Source of the DNA: Desulfovibrio piger
Lineage (GTDB): Bacteria > Desulfobacterota > Desulfovibrionia > Desulfovibrionales > Desulfovibrionaceae
Assembly: GCF_900116045.1 (NCBI RefSeq)
Contig: NZ_LT630450.1
Location: 2,442,501 to 2,506,500 of the forward strand
Direction: 5' to 3'
Length of the DNA stretch: 64,000 nucleotides
Both the position numbers and the translations under genes were made by a program. Of the stretch, positions 52,642-62,502 are shown piece by piece. The notes beneath the pieces were generated by a model. That model searched no databases, had not been told where the DNA came from, and saw only the letters and a list, made by a program, of their open reading frames with translations. Each line of letters begins with the position of its first letter. Position 1 is the first letter of the stretch.

Positions 52642-53304
52642 ATGCGTAGAACCTACAGATCCCTGTTGCCGGCGGCCCTCATCCTGTTGTGCGGCCTGCT
52701 GGCGTCCTGCCTTTCGTCCGGCCCGGAAAAGCCGCTCGGCGCCATGGCCGATGCCATGGAAAAGAACGACAGCGCGGCCTTCCTGGCCCAGATGGACATG
52801 CCCCTGTTCGCCGCCAACGAGGCGCGGAACATGACCAGCGAGAACGAGGCCCTGAACATGCTGGATTCCCTGGGGCAGGACCTGGGGCTGGGCGGTATGG
52901 ACCAGCTGCTGGGCAGCGCCCTGAACATGGAGGACAAACTCCGCAAGAGCCTGACCCGCGGAGTCTCCACCGGTGAGCTCATGGCCCATTGCCGCAAGGC
53001 CGAGCGCCCCGACTGCCCGTGGGTGCCGGAATCGCTCAGGAACGCCAGGGTCGTGGAGCTGGGCCCCGATGCCGCCGTGGCTTCCGTGACCACGCCCGCC
53101 GGCATGACCTCCTGGCTGGCCCTGCGGAAGCAGGGCGAGAACTGGCGCGTGGTGGGCCGGGCCGTCATGGAGAACATGGCCCGCGCCTTCGCCCAGGCCG
53201 GGCAGGCCAAGGCCGCGCCCGCCGCTCCGGCCAAGGCGCAGCAGCCCGCCGCCACGCCCGCGCCCAAGCCCGCCCCCAAGGGCGACGGCGCTGTCACCTT
53301 GTAG
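52642..53304 (+). CDS. Lipoprotein, unknown function
   Basis: This 220-aa protein has a type II signal peptide with a good lipobox LLASC (Cys23). The mature protein has a helical region with MADAMEKNDSAAFLAQMDMP, a middle stretch rich in Met and Leu, and a beta-rich part with AAVASVTTPAGMTSWLALRKQGENWRVVGRAV, resembling the DUF4878/NTF2-like fold where short lipoproteins end a cone-shaped sheet with a W-x-V strand. The C-terminus is an Ala/Pro/Lys-rich tail. GGAGG precedes the ATG. It ends at a strong terminator. Confidence 0.8.
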   Translation: MRRTYRSLLPAALILLCGLLASCLSSGPEKPLGAMADAMEKNDSAAFLAQMDMPLFAANEARNMTSENEALNMLDSLGQDLGLGGMDQLLGSALNMEDKLRKSLTRGVSTGELMAHCRKAERPDCPWVPESLRNARVVELGPDAAVASVTTPAGMTSWLALRKQGENWRVVGRAVMENMARAFAQAGQAKAAPAAPAKAQQPAATPAPKPAPKGDGAVTL

Positions 53305-53355
53305 ACAACGGCAAGGTCGCCGTCGTGTGACGGCAGGATGTCGTCATGATGCCGT

Positions 53356-53384
53356 AAGGGCCGCTCCGGGAGCGGCCCTTTTTC
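53356..53384 (+). terminator. Intrinsic terminator after the lipoprotein gene
   Basis: AAGGGCCGCTC/GAGCGGCCCTT, an 11-bp perfect stem with a 3-nt loop, then TTT. Confidence 0.9.
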
Positions 53385-53567
53385 ATATGGCGCCAGCCGG
53401 TGGGGCACCTGAGGCACAGACCGGAAATCCATCTGTCAGGCGGGTGGGGACAACATGTCATGCAAAGGGGCGGCCGGTTACGGTCGTTTTTCGTCCAAAG
53501 CGATGCGGCTCCCGGGAAAAGGTCGGGGAAGGGCCCCGGGGGCAGGCTGTGTCCGGCGGCTGTCCTG

Positions 53568-53587
53568 AAAAAAACGGGCGTCGCCCG
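53568..53587 (-). terminator. Intrinsic terminator after hflX
   Basis: The minus-strand stem CGGGC-GAC-GCCCG is followed by seven T, 17 nt past the hflX stop. Confidence 0.7.
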
Positions 53588-53604
53588 CTCCGGCCGCCGG
53601 CGTG

Positions 53605-55284
<1,680 letters not shown>

Positions 55285-55286
55285 GG

Positions 55287-55883
55287 CTAGGCCCCCGGAC
55301 GCAGGTAGGAGGTGATGAGGGCGTCGTAGCGCGAGGTGGCTTCGAACGCGCGCGAGGCCATGGCCTGGCGGAAGTCCAGGCTGACCTTCATGCCGTGTTC
55401 CTTCATCTCCTGCATGGCGGTGGCATACCATTTGGTGCCGGGCAGCACCAGGATGCTGTGGAAGTTCTTGGCAGCGGCGCGGATCATGCAGGGACCGCCG
55501 ATGTCGATCTCCTCCACGGCCTGTTCCAGTGAGAGCTTGCGCTCCACGGCACCGGCAAAGTCGTACAGGTTCACGCAGACCAGGTCAAAGGGCTTGATCC
55601 CCTTTTCTTCCAGCGTGGCCATGTGCTCGGGAAGGTCCTTGTTGGCAAGGATGCCCCCGTGGATCTTGGGATGCAGCGTCTTCACGCGGCCGCCCAGGAT
55701 CTCGGGGAAGCCGGTGACGTCACTGACGGCCGTCACGGGCAGACCGGCTGCCTGCAGGGCCTTCATGGTCCCGCCGGTGGAGACCAGCTCCACGCCGTTT
55801 TGCGACAGGAAGGTGGCAAACTCCACCAGACCGGTTTTGTCCGTCACGCTCAGGATGGCGCGACGGATAGGAAGCATATCCAT
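55287..55883 (-). CDS. purH: IMP cyclohydrolase, PurH N-terminal domain only
   Basis: This 198-aa protein equals the MGS-like N-terminal domain of PurH: RAILSVTDKTGLVEFA, LVSTGGTMKALQ, GGRVKTLHPKIHGGIL and IDIGGPCMIRAAAKN are all textbook. The AICAR formyltransferase half is absent, and the frame stops cleanly 2 nt before the HflX frame rather than by a frameshift. It closes FAICAR to IMP. The transformylase must be a separate gene, as known in some anaerobes and archaea. Divergent from xth. Confidence 0.93.
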   Translation of the reverse strand: MDMLPIRRAILSVTDKTGLVEFATFLSQNGVELVSTGGTMKALQAAGLPVTAVSDVTGFPEILGGRVKTLHPKIHGGILANKDLPEHMATLEEKGIKPFDLVCVNLYDFAGAVERKLSLEQAVEEIDIGGPCMIRAAAKNFHSILVLPGTKWYATAMQEMKEHGMKVSLDFRQAMASRAFEATSRYDALITSYLRPGA

Positions 55884-56006
55884 ACGGATTCTCCTTGGCT
55901 CATGTTGGCATTATTGCCGCAGGCGATTTTGCCAGAAAAACGGCCCGTCCGCAATGCCGCGCTTGCGGCCGGCAGCGCCTGCCGCTATGCTGGCGGCGGA
56001 GGTCCT

Positions 56007-56816
56007 ATGTCCATCAGACTCGTATCCTGGAACGTCAACGGCCTGCGTGCCGTGTCCGCCAAGCCCGAATGGCGCTGGTTCGCCGAGAACACCTGCGATG
56101 TCATCGGCCTGCAGGAGACCAAGGCCATGCCCGAACAGCTCCGGCCCGAGGTGGCCAGCCCCGCAGGCTGGGAAGCGCACTGGGCGTCCAGCGTGGTGAA
56201 GAAAGGCTATTCCGGCGTGGCCGTGTTCAGCCGCATCAAACCGCTGGCCGTACACTGCGAGCTGCCCCAGCCGGAATGGCAGGGCGAAGGGCGCATCCTG
56301 CATCTGGAATTTGAAAAATTCCACTTCTTCAACGGCTATTTCCCCAACGGCGGCGCCGAGGAACTGGACGAGAACGGCAAGCCCATCCCCGGCCGCTTCA
56401 AGCGCGTGCCCTACAAGATGGGCTTTTTCGACGCCTTCACGGCCTATGCGGAAGAATGCCGCAAAAGCAAACCCGTCGTGGTCTGCGGGGACTTCAACAT
56501 CGCCCACAGGGCCATCGACCTGGCGCGGCCCAGGCAGAACGAGAAGAACACCGGCTTCTTGCCCGAAGAGCGCGCCTTCCTGGACCGCTTCACGGCCCTG
56601 GGCTATGTGGATACCTTCCGCCACGTGCACGGCGACGTGGAAGGCCGCTATTCCTGGTGGTCGTACAAGATGCGCGCCCGCGAGAAGAACGTGGGCTGGC
56701 GCATCGACTATTTCTTTGTTTCGGAAGAGCTGAAACCGTACATCCGCGACGCCTGGATCGAGGACGACGTCTACGGCTCGGACCACTGCCCCGTGGGCCT
56801 GGAGCTGGACATCTAG
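56007..56816 (+). CDS. xth: Exodeoxyribonuclease III
   Basis: This 269-aa EEP-fold nuclease has RLVSWNVNGLRA at the start, DVIGLQETKA (metal-binding Glu), GYSGVAVFSR, CGDFNIAHRAIDLARP (Asp/Asn), VGWRIDYFF and the final YGSDHCPVGLEL (catalytic His). It is an AP endonuclease and 3'-5' exonuclease for base-excision repair. The ATG at 56007 follows GGAGG. Single gene, divergent from the purH domain gene. Confidence 0.96.
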   Translation: MSIRLVSWNVNGLRAVSAKPEWRWFAENTCDVIGLQETKAMPEQLRPEVASPAGWEAHWASSVVKKGYSGVAVFSRIKPLAVHCELPQPEWQGEGRILHLEFEKFHFFNGYFPNGGAEELDENGKPIPGRFKRVPYKMGFFDAFTAYAEECRKSKPVVVCGDFNIAHRAIDLARPRQNEKNTGFLPEERAFLDRFTALGYVDTFRHVHGDVEGRYSWWSYKMRAREKNVGWRIDYFFVSEELKPYIRDAWIEDDVYGSDHCPVGLELDI

Positions 56817-56975
56817 CCCGGCAGGCCCGGACGGTATCCCTGCCGGGAGCAGCGCCGCGGCCGGAGGTACGGCCCCTGTCCGTACAGACAGGGCCTTCGC
56901 CGTCATCCCCGGGCGTCTAGCCGGCATGCCCGTGCCGGCAGGCACGCGTCATTGAAGCATCAGAGGTGAAGCCAC

Positions 56976-57704
56976 ATGAAAACCATCGGTCTTCTGGGCG
57001 GCATGAGCTGGGAAAGCACGCTGACCTATTATCAGATCATCAACATGGTGACGGCCCAGACCCTGGGCGGTCTGCATTCGGCCCGCTGCCTGCTCTACAG
57101 CGTGGACTTCGACGAGATTGAACGCTGCCAGCAGGCCGGGGACTGGGACAAAAGCGCCCGCATCCTGGCCGAGGCCGCGCAGGCCCTGGAGCGGGGCGGG
57201 GCGGACTTCCTGGTCATCTGCACCAACACCATGCACAAGGTGGCCCCGCAGATCGCCGCCGCCGTGGGCATCCCGCTGATGCACATCGCCGACGTGACGG
57301 CCCGGCAGCTGCACATGGCGGGCGTGCAGCGCGTGGGCCTGCTGGGCACCCGCTACACCATGGAAGAGGATTTCTACACCGGCCGTCTGGAAGCCAACGG
57401 CCTGCAGGTGCTGGTGCCCGAAGCGGAAGCCCGGGCCGAGATCAACCGCGTCATCTTCGAGGAGCTCTGCCGGGGCGAGGTCAGGGACAGCTCACGCGAG
57501 GCCTTTTTGCGGGCCATCCGGGATCTGGCCGCCCGGGGCGCCCAGGGCGTGATCCTGGGCTGCACCGAGATCGGCATGCTGGTGCAGCAGGAGGACATCG
57601 CCGTGCCCCTGTTCGATACCACGCTCATCCACGCCCGCACGGCCGCGCTGGTGGCCATCAACGGGACGCCGGTGGATACCGAGCCGGTGAAGGTGAAGAA
57701 GTAG
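56976..57704 (+). CDS. Aspartate/glutamate racemase family protein
   Basis: This 242-aa PLP-independent racemase opens with KTIGLLGGMSWEST and has the two catalytic cysteines in VICTNTMHK (near residue 84) and ILGCTEIGML (near 195), with two Thr-rich binding loops. YgeA-type broad-specificity racemases and aspartate racemases share this pattern, so the amino acid is not certain. AGAGGTG precedes the ATG. The gene ends 23 nt before the HsdR-N protein gene. Confidence 0.9.
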   Translation: MKTIGLLGGMSWESTLTYYQIINMVTAQTLGGLHSARCLLYSVDFDEIERCQQAGDWDKSARILAEAAQALERGGADFLVICTNTMHKVAPQIAAAVGIPLMHIADVTARQLHMAGVQRVGLLGTRYTMEEDFYTGRLEANGLQVLVPEAEARAEINRVIFEELCRGEVRDSSREAFLRAIRDLAARGAQGVILGCTEIGMLVQQEDIAVPLFDTTLIHARTAALVAINGTPVDTEPVKVKK

Positions 57705-57727
57705 TTTCGCGGCAAGCGGAGTGAGGT

Positions 57728-58822
57728 ATGCAGGCTCTGATCGAGCGTATCAAACAGAATATCCCGGAATACCGAGCCTATGATGAGGCGGCGACCAGAA
57801 ACAGCATCATTTTGCCGATGTTAAGCAAGCTGGGCTGGGACATTTTTTCCCGAGACAGTGTCTATCCTGAATATCCTGTCGGTTCCAAAAGGGTCGATTA
57901 TTCCCTCCGCATTCTGGGGCAGAACCGCTTCTTCATCGAGACGAAGCGCTGCAATGTCGACCTGGCCTGCCATCAGGAACAGCTTCTCGGCTACGCTTTT
58001 CATTTTGGTGTCGAGCTGGCCTGCTTGACCAACGGCATCACATGGCAGTTTTTTCTGCCGCTCAAATCCGGTGAATGGGAGCAGCGCCTGTTTTATACAG
58101 TGGATTTTGAAAACCAGAGCCCAGACGAGATTGAAAAGTTCTTCGTGGATATCCTGCGTCGTGAGGCTGTGGAAGACAGGACAGCTGTTGAAAAGGCTGA
58201 AGACATCTTTGTCAAAAAAAACAGACATGCTGTCATCAAAGCGGTGTTTCCGGCTGTCTGGAAAGAGCTCATCACAAATCCGCCCAGAGAATTTCTGGAC
58301 GTGATTTGTGACAAGATTGAGAAAACATGCGGCTATCGTCCAGATGATGCTACGGTCACCAGATTTTTGCTTAAAACGCAACGAGGACGGTCTGTGCCCA
58401 CAACGTCCGCACCTGTTCAGGGCCATACCGATGTCCAGAGCTGTTCCGGGCAGGCAAGGCTGCGTAACAATCCTGCTTCACGAGAGGAAAACGCACTTCC
58501 TGTGGAAAAAATTATGCTTCGAGGAATAGAAATCCCTCTTGAGCGTACAGGAAGTAACAGCAGAAGATATTTTTCAGAAGTTCTTCCTAAGTTGTTTTCC
58601 GTCCTAACAGAACAGGAACTCAAAAATCTAAAGGATATTTCATTTTGTAAAAAATATATTACAATGCATGATTTCCCGTTAATTTCTCATGAACCTATGC
58701 TGGATAAGCATGGTTATCATAGATCGTGGGGAAAGAAAATCTCTGGATACTATGTTTATTCACAATGGTATCAGGATAGTACATTGAAATCGTGGAAGCA
58801 GTACTTATTAGGACTCGCTTAA
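57728..58822 (+). CDS. Orphan protein with type I restriction HsdR N-terminal nuclease domain
   Basis: This 364-aa protein has a PD-(D/E)xK nuclease-like fold of the HSDR_N family at residues about 1-170: YDEAATRNSIILPMLSKLGWD, RVDYSLRILGQNRFFIETKR (Asp, then E-x-K), and HQEQLLGYAFHFGVELACLTNG. The remaining 190 residues have no family I recognise and include a Lys- and aromatic-rich end (KISGYYVYSQWYQD). No helicase, specificity or methyltransferase gene is near. The second half of the gene is clearly richer in A and T than its neighbours, suggesting acquisition or fusion. GGAGTGAGGT lies before the ATG. Confidence 0.8.
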   Translation: MQALIERIKQNIPEYRAYDEAATRNSIILPMLSKLGWDIFSRDSVYPEYPVGSKRVDYSLRILGQNRFFIETKRCNVDLACHQEQLLGYAFHFGVELACLTNGITWQFFLPLKSGEWEQRLFYTVDFENQSPDEIEKFFVDILRREAVEDRTAVEKAEDIFVKKNRHAVIKAVFPAVWKELITNPPREFLDVICDKIEKTCGYRPDDATVTRFLLKTQRGRSVPTTSAPVQGHTDVQSCSGQARLRNNPASREENALPVEKIMLRGIEIPLERTGSNSRRYFSEVLPKLFSVLTEQELKNLKDISFCKKYITMHDFPLISHEPMLDKHGYHRSWGKKISGYYVYSQWYQDSTLKSWKQYLLGLA

Positions 58823-58833
58823 AAAGGATAATC

Positions 58834-58862
58834 AAAAGCCCCCTGGTTTCAGGGGGCTTTTT
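58834..58862 (+). terminator. Intrinsic terminator after the HsdR-N gene
   Basis: AAAAGCCCCCTG/CAGGGGGCTTTT, a 12-bp perfect stem with a GTTT loop, then further T. It may also serve the convergent YdjM-like gene. Confidence 0.9.
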
Positions 58863-58878
58863 CGTCATGAATTTCCAG

Positions 58879-59379
58879 CTAAAAATGCAGCACGGGCATG
58901 CCCAGCTGGCGGACGTGGCGGATGAGCTCCTTCATTTCCGGGCCCAGCAAAAAGCCCAGCAGGACGAGCATCACGCCCAGGAAGACATATTCGCCCACGC
59001 TGCCGGTGGAGCAGACCTTGAACGAGAGTTTGTTCTTGCGGGAAAAGGGATGCAGGGGGATGCCCGAAGGGGTCAGCATGTCCAGCACCACATGGCTGAT
59101 GCCGCCCAGGCCGATGCCCAGCAGGGCGGGCTGCCAGTGCGGGGGCACCAGATGGCTGCACGCCAGCAGCAGGATGGCGACCCACCAGCCGAACCAGTGG
59201 GTGGTGCCGCGGTGGATCTGGTTGAAGGTGCGCTGCGGGTTGCGGGAGCGCTTGGCGATGGCCTGGTCGAGCTTGTCGGGCAGGATGGCGCCGAGGCAGG
59301 CGGCGACCACGCCTTCCAGCGGCAGGTGCAGGGCCAGGGCGGCGCCGACGCCCGCCGTCTGGTGGGTGATCCATTTCAT
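58879..59379 (-). CDS. YdjM-like inner-membrane metal-dependent hydrolase (DUF457)
   Basis: This 166-aa protein has the family pattern of YbcI/YdjM: THQTAGVGAALALHLP at the start, LGAILPDKLDQ (acidic metal motif), RGTTHWFGWW (His), GLGGISHVVLDMLTPSGI (H-x3-D) and hydrophobic segments near residues 20-40, 70-95 and 135-155. The E. coli YdjM is SOS-regulated; I see no LexA box here. The ATG at 59379 has GGAGCTCC upstream. 256 bp separate it from nrdJ, with no recognisable gene between. Confidence 0.88.
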   Translation of the reverse strand: MKWITHQTAGVGAALALHLPLEGVVAACLGAILPDKLDQAIAKRSRNPQRTFNQIHRGTTHWFGWWVAILLLACSHLVPPHWQPALLGIGLGGISHVVLDMLTPSGIPLHPFSRKNKLSFKVCSTGSVGEYVFLGVMLVLLGFLLGPEMKELIRHVRQLGMPVLHF

Positions 59380-59635
59380 GGGAGCTCCATAGGACTGGGA
59401 TGCCGTCCCGGAAGGCCGGGCGCGGGCTGCGGTCAAAAGGGCGGGCGGAGAGGGCCTCCGCTGGCCGGTGCCGGTGGCGGACGCATGCTGCCGGGCACAT
59501 GCGGGTGGGGATGCGGGCGCTGCGGCGGCATCCGCTTTTGCCTGCGGCGGCAGGCTGCGAAAAAAAGGGGACCACCGGCAGGCCCGCCGCGCAGGGCGAC
59601 GGGGGCGTCCCGGCGGCCTCCCTGTGCGGATCGTT

Positions 59636-61906
59636 CTAGCCGCAGCGGGAAAAACCGCAGGCGGGGCAGATCAGGCAGCCTTCCTGGAAGACCAGGGGCT
59701 CGTCACATTCGGGGCAGCGGTGTTCCTCGATATCGGCCACACCGGAACCCAGATGTTCGTCCTTGAGGTAGCGGCGTTCCAGCACCCAGGCGATGGCGTC
59801 CGGGATGGAGAGCAGCAGGCCCTTGCCGCGGAACACGGGATGTTCGCCGCCGATGCCCTTGATCTGGGCCACGATGTCGCGCACTTCCACGCCGGAGCGC
59901 AGGGCCAGGGACACCAGGCGGCCGATGGCTTCGGCCTTGGCCGTGATGGAGCGGCCGGACTTGCCGATGGTGGCGAAAACCTCGAAGGGTTTGCCGTCGA
60001 TCTCGTTGACGGTCAGGTACATGGCGCCCAGACCGGTCTGGATCTTCTGGGTGAAGCCCTGCACCACGTCGGGGCGCTTGCGCACCACGCCCAGGCGGGG
60101 CTTTTCCGCGGGCGCGGGGGCTTCGCCGTCCATCTTCTTCTGGCCTTCGCCGGTGGCCAGCACCTGCAGGCTCTTGCAGCCGTCGCGGTACACGGTGACG
60201 CCCTTGCAGCCTTCCTTGTAGGCCAGCCAGTAGATGTCGTGGATGTCCTGTTCGGTGGCGCTGTGGGGCAGGTTCACGGTCTTGGACACGGCGTTGTCGG
60301 TATGGCGCTGGAAGGCGGCCTGCATGCGCAGGTGCCAGACGGGGTCGATGTCCATGGCCGTGACGAAGACCTTGCGCATGGCGGCGGGCAGGGCATCCAG
60401 GGACTGGATGGAGCCTTTTTCCACCACCTGTTCCATGAGTTCGGGCGTGCCCAGGCCGGCTTCCTTGAGGGCGGCCTCGAAATAGGGGTTCACTTCCACC
60501 AGGCGCTCGCCGTCCAGGATGTTGCGGGTGAAGCAGAGGGCAAACAGGGGCTCCACGCCCGAGGAGCAGCCGCCGATGATGGACAGGGTGCCCGTGGGCG
60601 CGATGGTGGTGACCGTGGCATTGCGGTAGGGGCCTTCGCCGCGCTGGGGGAAGACGGATTCCGCATAGGCCGGGAAGGGCCCGCGCTCTTCGGCCAGACG
60701 GGCCGAGGCGGCGTGGCCTTCGGCATTGATGAAGCCCATGATGCGTTCGGCCAGGGCGATGCCCGCCTCGGAATCATAGGGGATGCCCAGCTGGAAGAGG
60801 AGGTCGGCAAAGCCCATGACGCCCAGGCCGATCTTGCGGTTGCGGCGCACGGTCTCGTCGATGCGCTCCAGCGGGAAGCGCGAGGCGTCGATGACGTTGT
60901 CCAGGAAGCGCACGGCCAGGTGCACCACCTGCTTCAGGCCGTCCCAGTCGATACCGGCCGCGGCGGGATCCTCGTCATGCTCGTGGCCGGGCACGAAGAA
61001 GCAGGCCAGATTGACGGAGCCCAGGTTGCAGGCCTCGTAGGGCAGCAGGGGCTGTTCGCCGCAGGGGTTGGTGGATTCGATCTCGCCCTGGGCGGGCGTG
61101 GGGTTGTCGCGGTTGATGCGGTCCAGGAAGACGATGCCGGGGTCGCCCGTCTGCCAGGCGCGGCAGACCAGCAGGTCGAAGATCTCGCGGGCGCGCAGGC
61201 TCCCGGTGACCTGGCCGGTATGGGGATCGGTCAGGTCGTAGTTCCCGTCGCGCTCCACGGCCTGCATGAAGGCCTCGGTCAGGCCCACGGAAAGATTGAA
61301 ATTGTTGAATTCCCCTTCCTTTTCCTTGGCCCGGATGAACTCCACGATGTCGGGATGGTCCACGCGCAGGATGCCCATGTTGGCACCGCGCCGGGTACCG
61401 CCCTGCTTGATCTGCTCCGTGGCGGTGTTGAAGATGCGCAGGAAGGAGACCGGGCCGGAAGCCACGCCGCCGGTGGAACCCACACGGCTGGCCTTGGGGC
61501 GCAGGCGGGAGAAGGAAAAGCCCGTGCCGCCGCCGGACTTGTGGATCATGGCGGCGAACTTGACGGCATCGAAGATCTCTTCGATGGAGTCGCCCACCGG
61601 CAGGACGAAGCAGGCGGAGAGCTGGCCCAGCTCACTGGCGGCGTTCATCAGGGTGGGGGAGTTGGGCAGGAAGCGCCAGCTGGTCATCAGGTCATAGAAC
61701 CGGCGGGCCAGGTCGTCGACGGTGAAGGGGGAGCGTTCGTACTTGGCTTCTTCAGCGGCGATGGCGCTGGACACACGCCAGAACAGGTCACGGGGCGTCT
61801 CGGTGCTGCCGTCTGCTTTTTTGTGCAGATAGCGTTTCTGCAGCACCACTTCCGTATTGGGCTTGAGCCGCGGCTCGGGCAGATCGTGAGGCATGGGAGG
61901 GATCAT
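59636..61906 (-). CDS. nrdJ: Adenosylcobalamin-dependent (class II) ribonucleotide reductase
   Basis: This 756-aa protein follows class II NrdJ: WRFLPNSPTLMNA, SACFVLPVGDSIEEI, KSGGGTGFSFSRLR, GTRRGANMGIL, ESTNPCGEQPLLPYEACNLGSVNL (the active-site N-x-C-x-E motif) and ATVTTIAPTGTLSIIGGCS. A C-terminal zinc-ribbon-like CPECDEPLVF...CPACGFSRCG carries the redox cysteines. It reduces ribonucleotides without oxygen and needs B12, in line with cbiF and cbiET in this window. The ATG at 61906 follows AAAGGT. I see no B12 riboswitch in the leader. Confidence 0.96.
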   Translation of the reverse strand: MIPPMPHDLPEPRLKPNTEVVLQKRYLHKKADGSTETPRDLFWRVSSAIAAEEAKYERSPFTVDDLARRFYDLMTSWRFLPNSPTLMNAASELGQLSACFVLPVGDSIEEIFDAVKFAAMIHKSGGGTGFSFSRLRPKASRVGSTGGVASGPVSFLRIFNTATEQIKQGGTRRGANMGILRVDHPDIVEFIRAKEKEGEFNNFNLSVGLTEAFMQAVERDGNYDLTDPHTGQVTGSLRAREIFDLLVCRAWQTGDPGIVFLDRINRDNPTPAQGEIESTNPCGEQPLLPYEACNLGSVNLACFFVPGHEHDEDPAAAGIDWDGLKQVVHLAVRFLDNVIDASRFPLERIDETVRRNRKIGLGVMGFADLLFQLGIPYDSEAGIALAERIMGFINAEGHAASARLAEERGPFPAYAESVFPQRGEGPYRNATVTTIAPTGTLSIIGGCSSGVEPLFALCFTRNILDGERLVEVNPYFEAALKEAGLGTPELMEQVVEKGSIQSLDALPAAMRKVFVTAMDIDPVWHLRMQAAFQRHTDNAVSKTVNLPHSATEQDIHDIYWLAYKEGCKGVTVYRDGCKSLQVLATGEGQKKMDGEAPAPAEKPRLGVVRKRPDVVQGFTQKIQTGLGAMYLTVNEIDGKPFEVFATIGKSGRSITAKAEAIGRLVSLALRSGVEVRDIVAQIKGIGGEHPVFRGKGLLLSIPDAIAWVLERRYLKDEHLGSGVADIEEHRCPECDEPLVFQEGCLICPACGFSRCG

Positions 61907-62204
61907 GGCAGACCTTTGGGTAAAAAGAAAAGCGGCTGGCCTCCCGCAGGGGGAAAGTCGGCACGCTGAACTGGCTTTGACGGGCCGGGCGGTACTGGAA
62001 CCGCACGGCGAAAGCCCTTTATACGCGTTCCCCGGGGGAAAATAAAGGCCCTCTTCCAGTGGAGAAGAAAAGCCCGCTTTGATCTTATCCAATAAAATCA
62101 GGATGTTTTTTGAAGAAAGCGGATCTTGTCAGCGGCGGAGGACCCACGGGGGGCAAATCCCCGCAGGGCCTTGGCCTGCAAAGGAAAAGACGGGGAAAGA
62201 AAAA

Positions 62205-62224
62205 TTTTTCCGGGCCCGGAAAAA
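62205..62224. other. Perfect 20-nt palindrome upstream of nrdJ
   Basis: TTTTTCCGGGCCCGGAAAAA is fully self-complementary. It lies in the 596-bp gap between nrdJ and the Rsm22-like gene, about 300 nt upstream of the nrdJ start. It may be an operator or a bidirectional terminator. Apart from this and the terminator at 62325-62355, the gap shows nothing recognisable. Confidence 0.45.
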
Positions 62225-62324
62225 GATTTTTGTCACAGGGCGCCGGGAAGGCCGCTCCGGCGGAGCCTGCCGGGCTGTGCCGCGCGGTCCGTGCCGTTGC
62301 CGGTGGCGGCATCGGACGCCGGGC

Positions 62325-62355
62325 AAAAAAGGGAAGGGGCCCGGGACCCCTTCCC
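62325..62355 (-). terminator. Intrinsic terminator of the Rsm22-like gene
   Basis: The perfect 9-bp stem GGGAAGGGG/CCCCTTCCC has a 7-nt loop, then six T on the minus strand, 148 nt past the stop. Confidence 0.75.
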
Positions 62356-62502
62356 CATCACTTTTCTTCATGGGCATCCGTCAGGCTCAGGCAGCCGTGG
62401 TGCGGTGGCCGCCGGTCAGACGGGACGCCCGTGCGGCGGACGTGCGGACATGCGCGGAAGGCGCTGTTGCCCGTCACGGGCCCTCCGCGGGAGGAGGACG
62501 GG

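Noticed and set aside
59468..61969. An 833-codon plus-strand frame opposite nrdJ
   Set aside because: nrdJ is certain from its motifs; the other frame is Gly/Ala/His-rich shadow sequence.
61907..62502. Possible cobalamin riboswitch upstream of nrdJ
   Set aside because: I looked for the B12 box and surrounding stems on the minus strand and saw no match. A covariance search would settle it.
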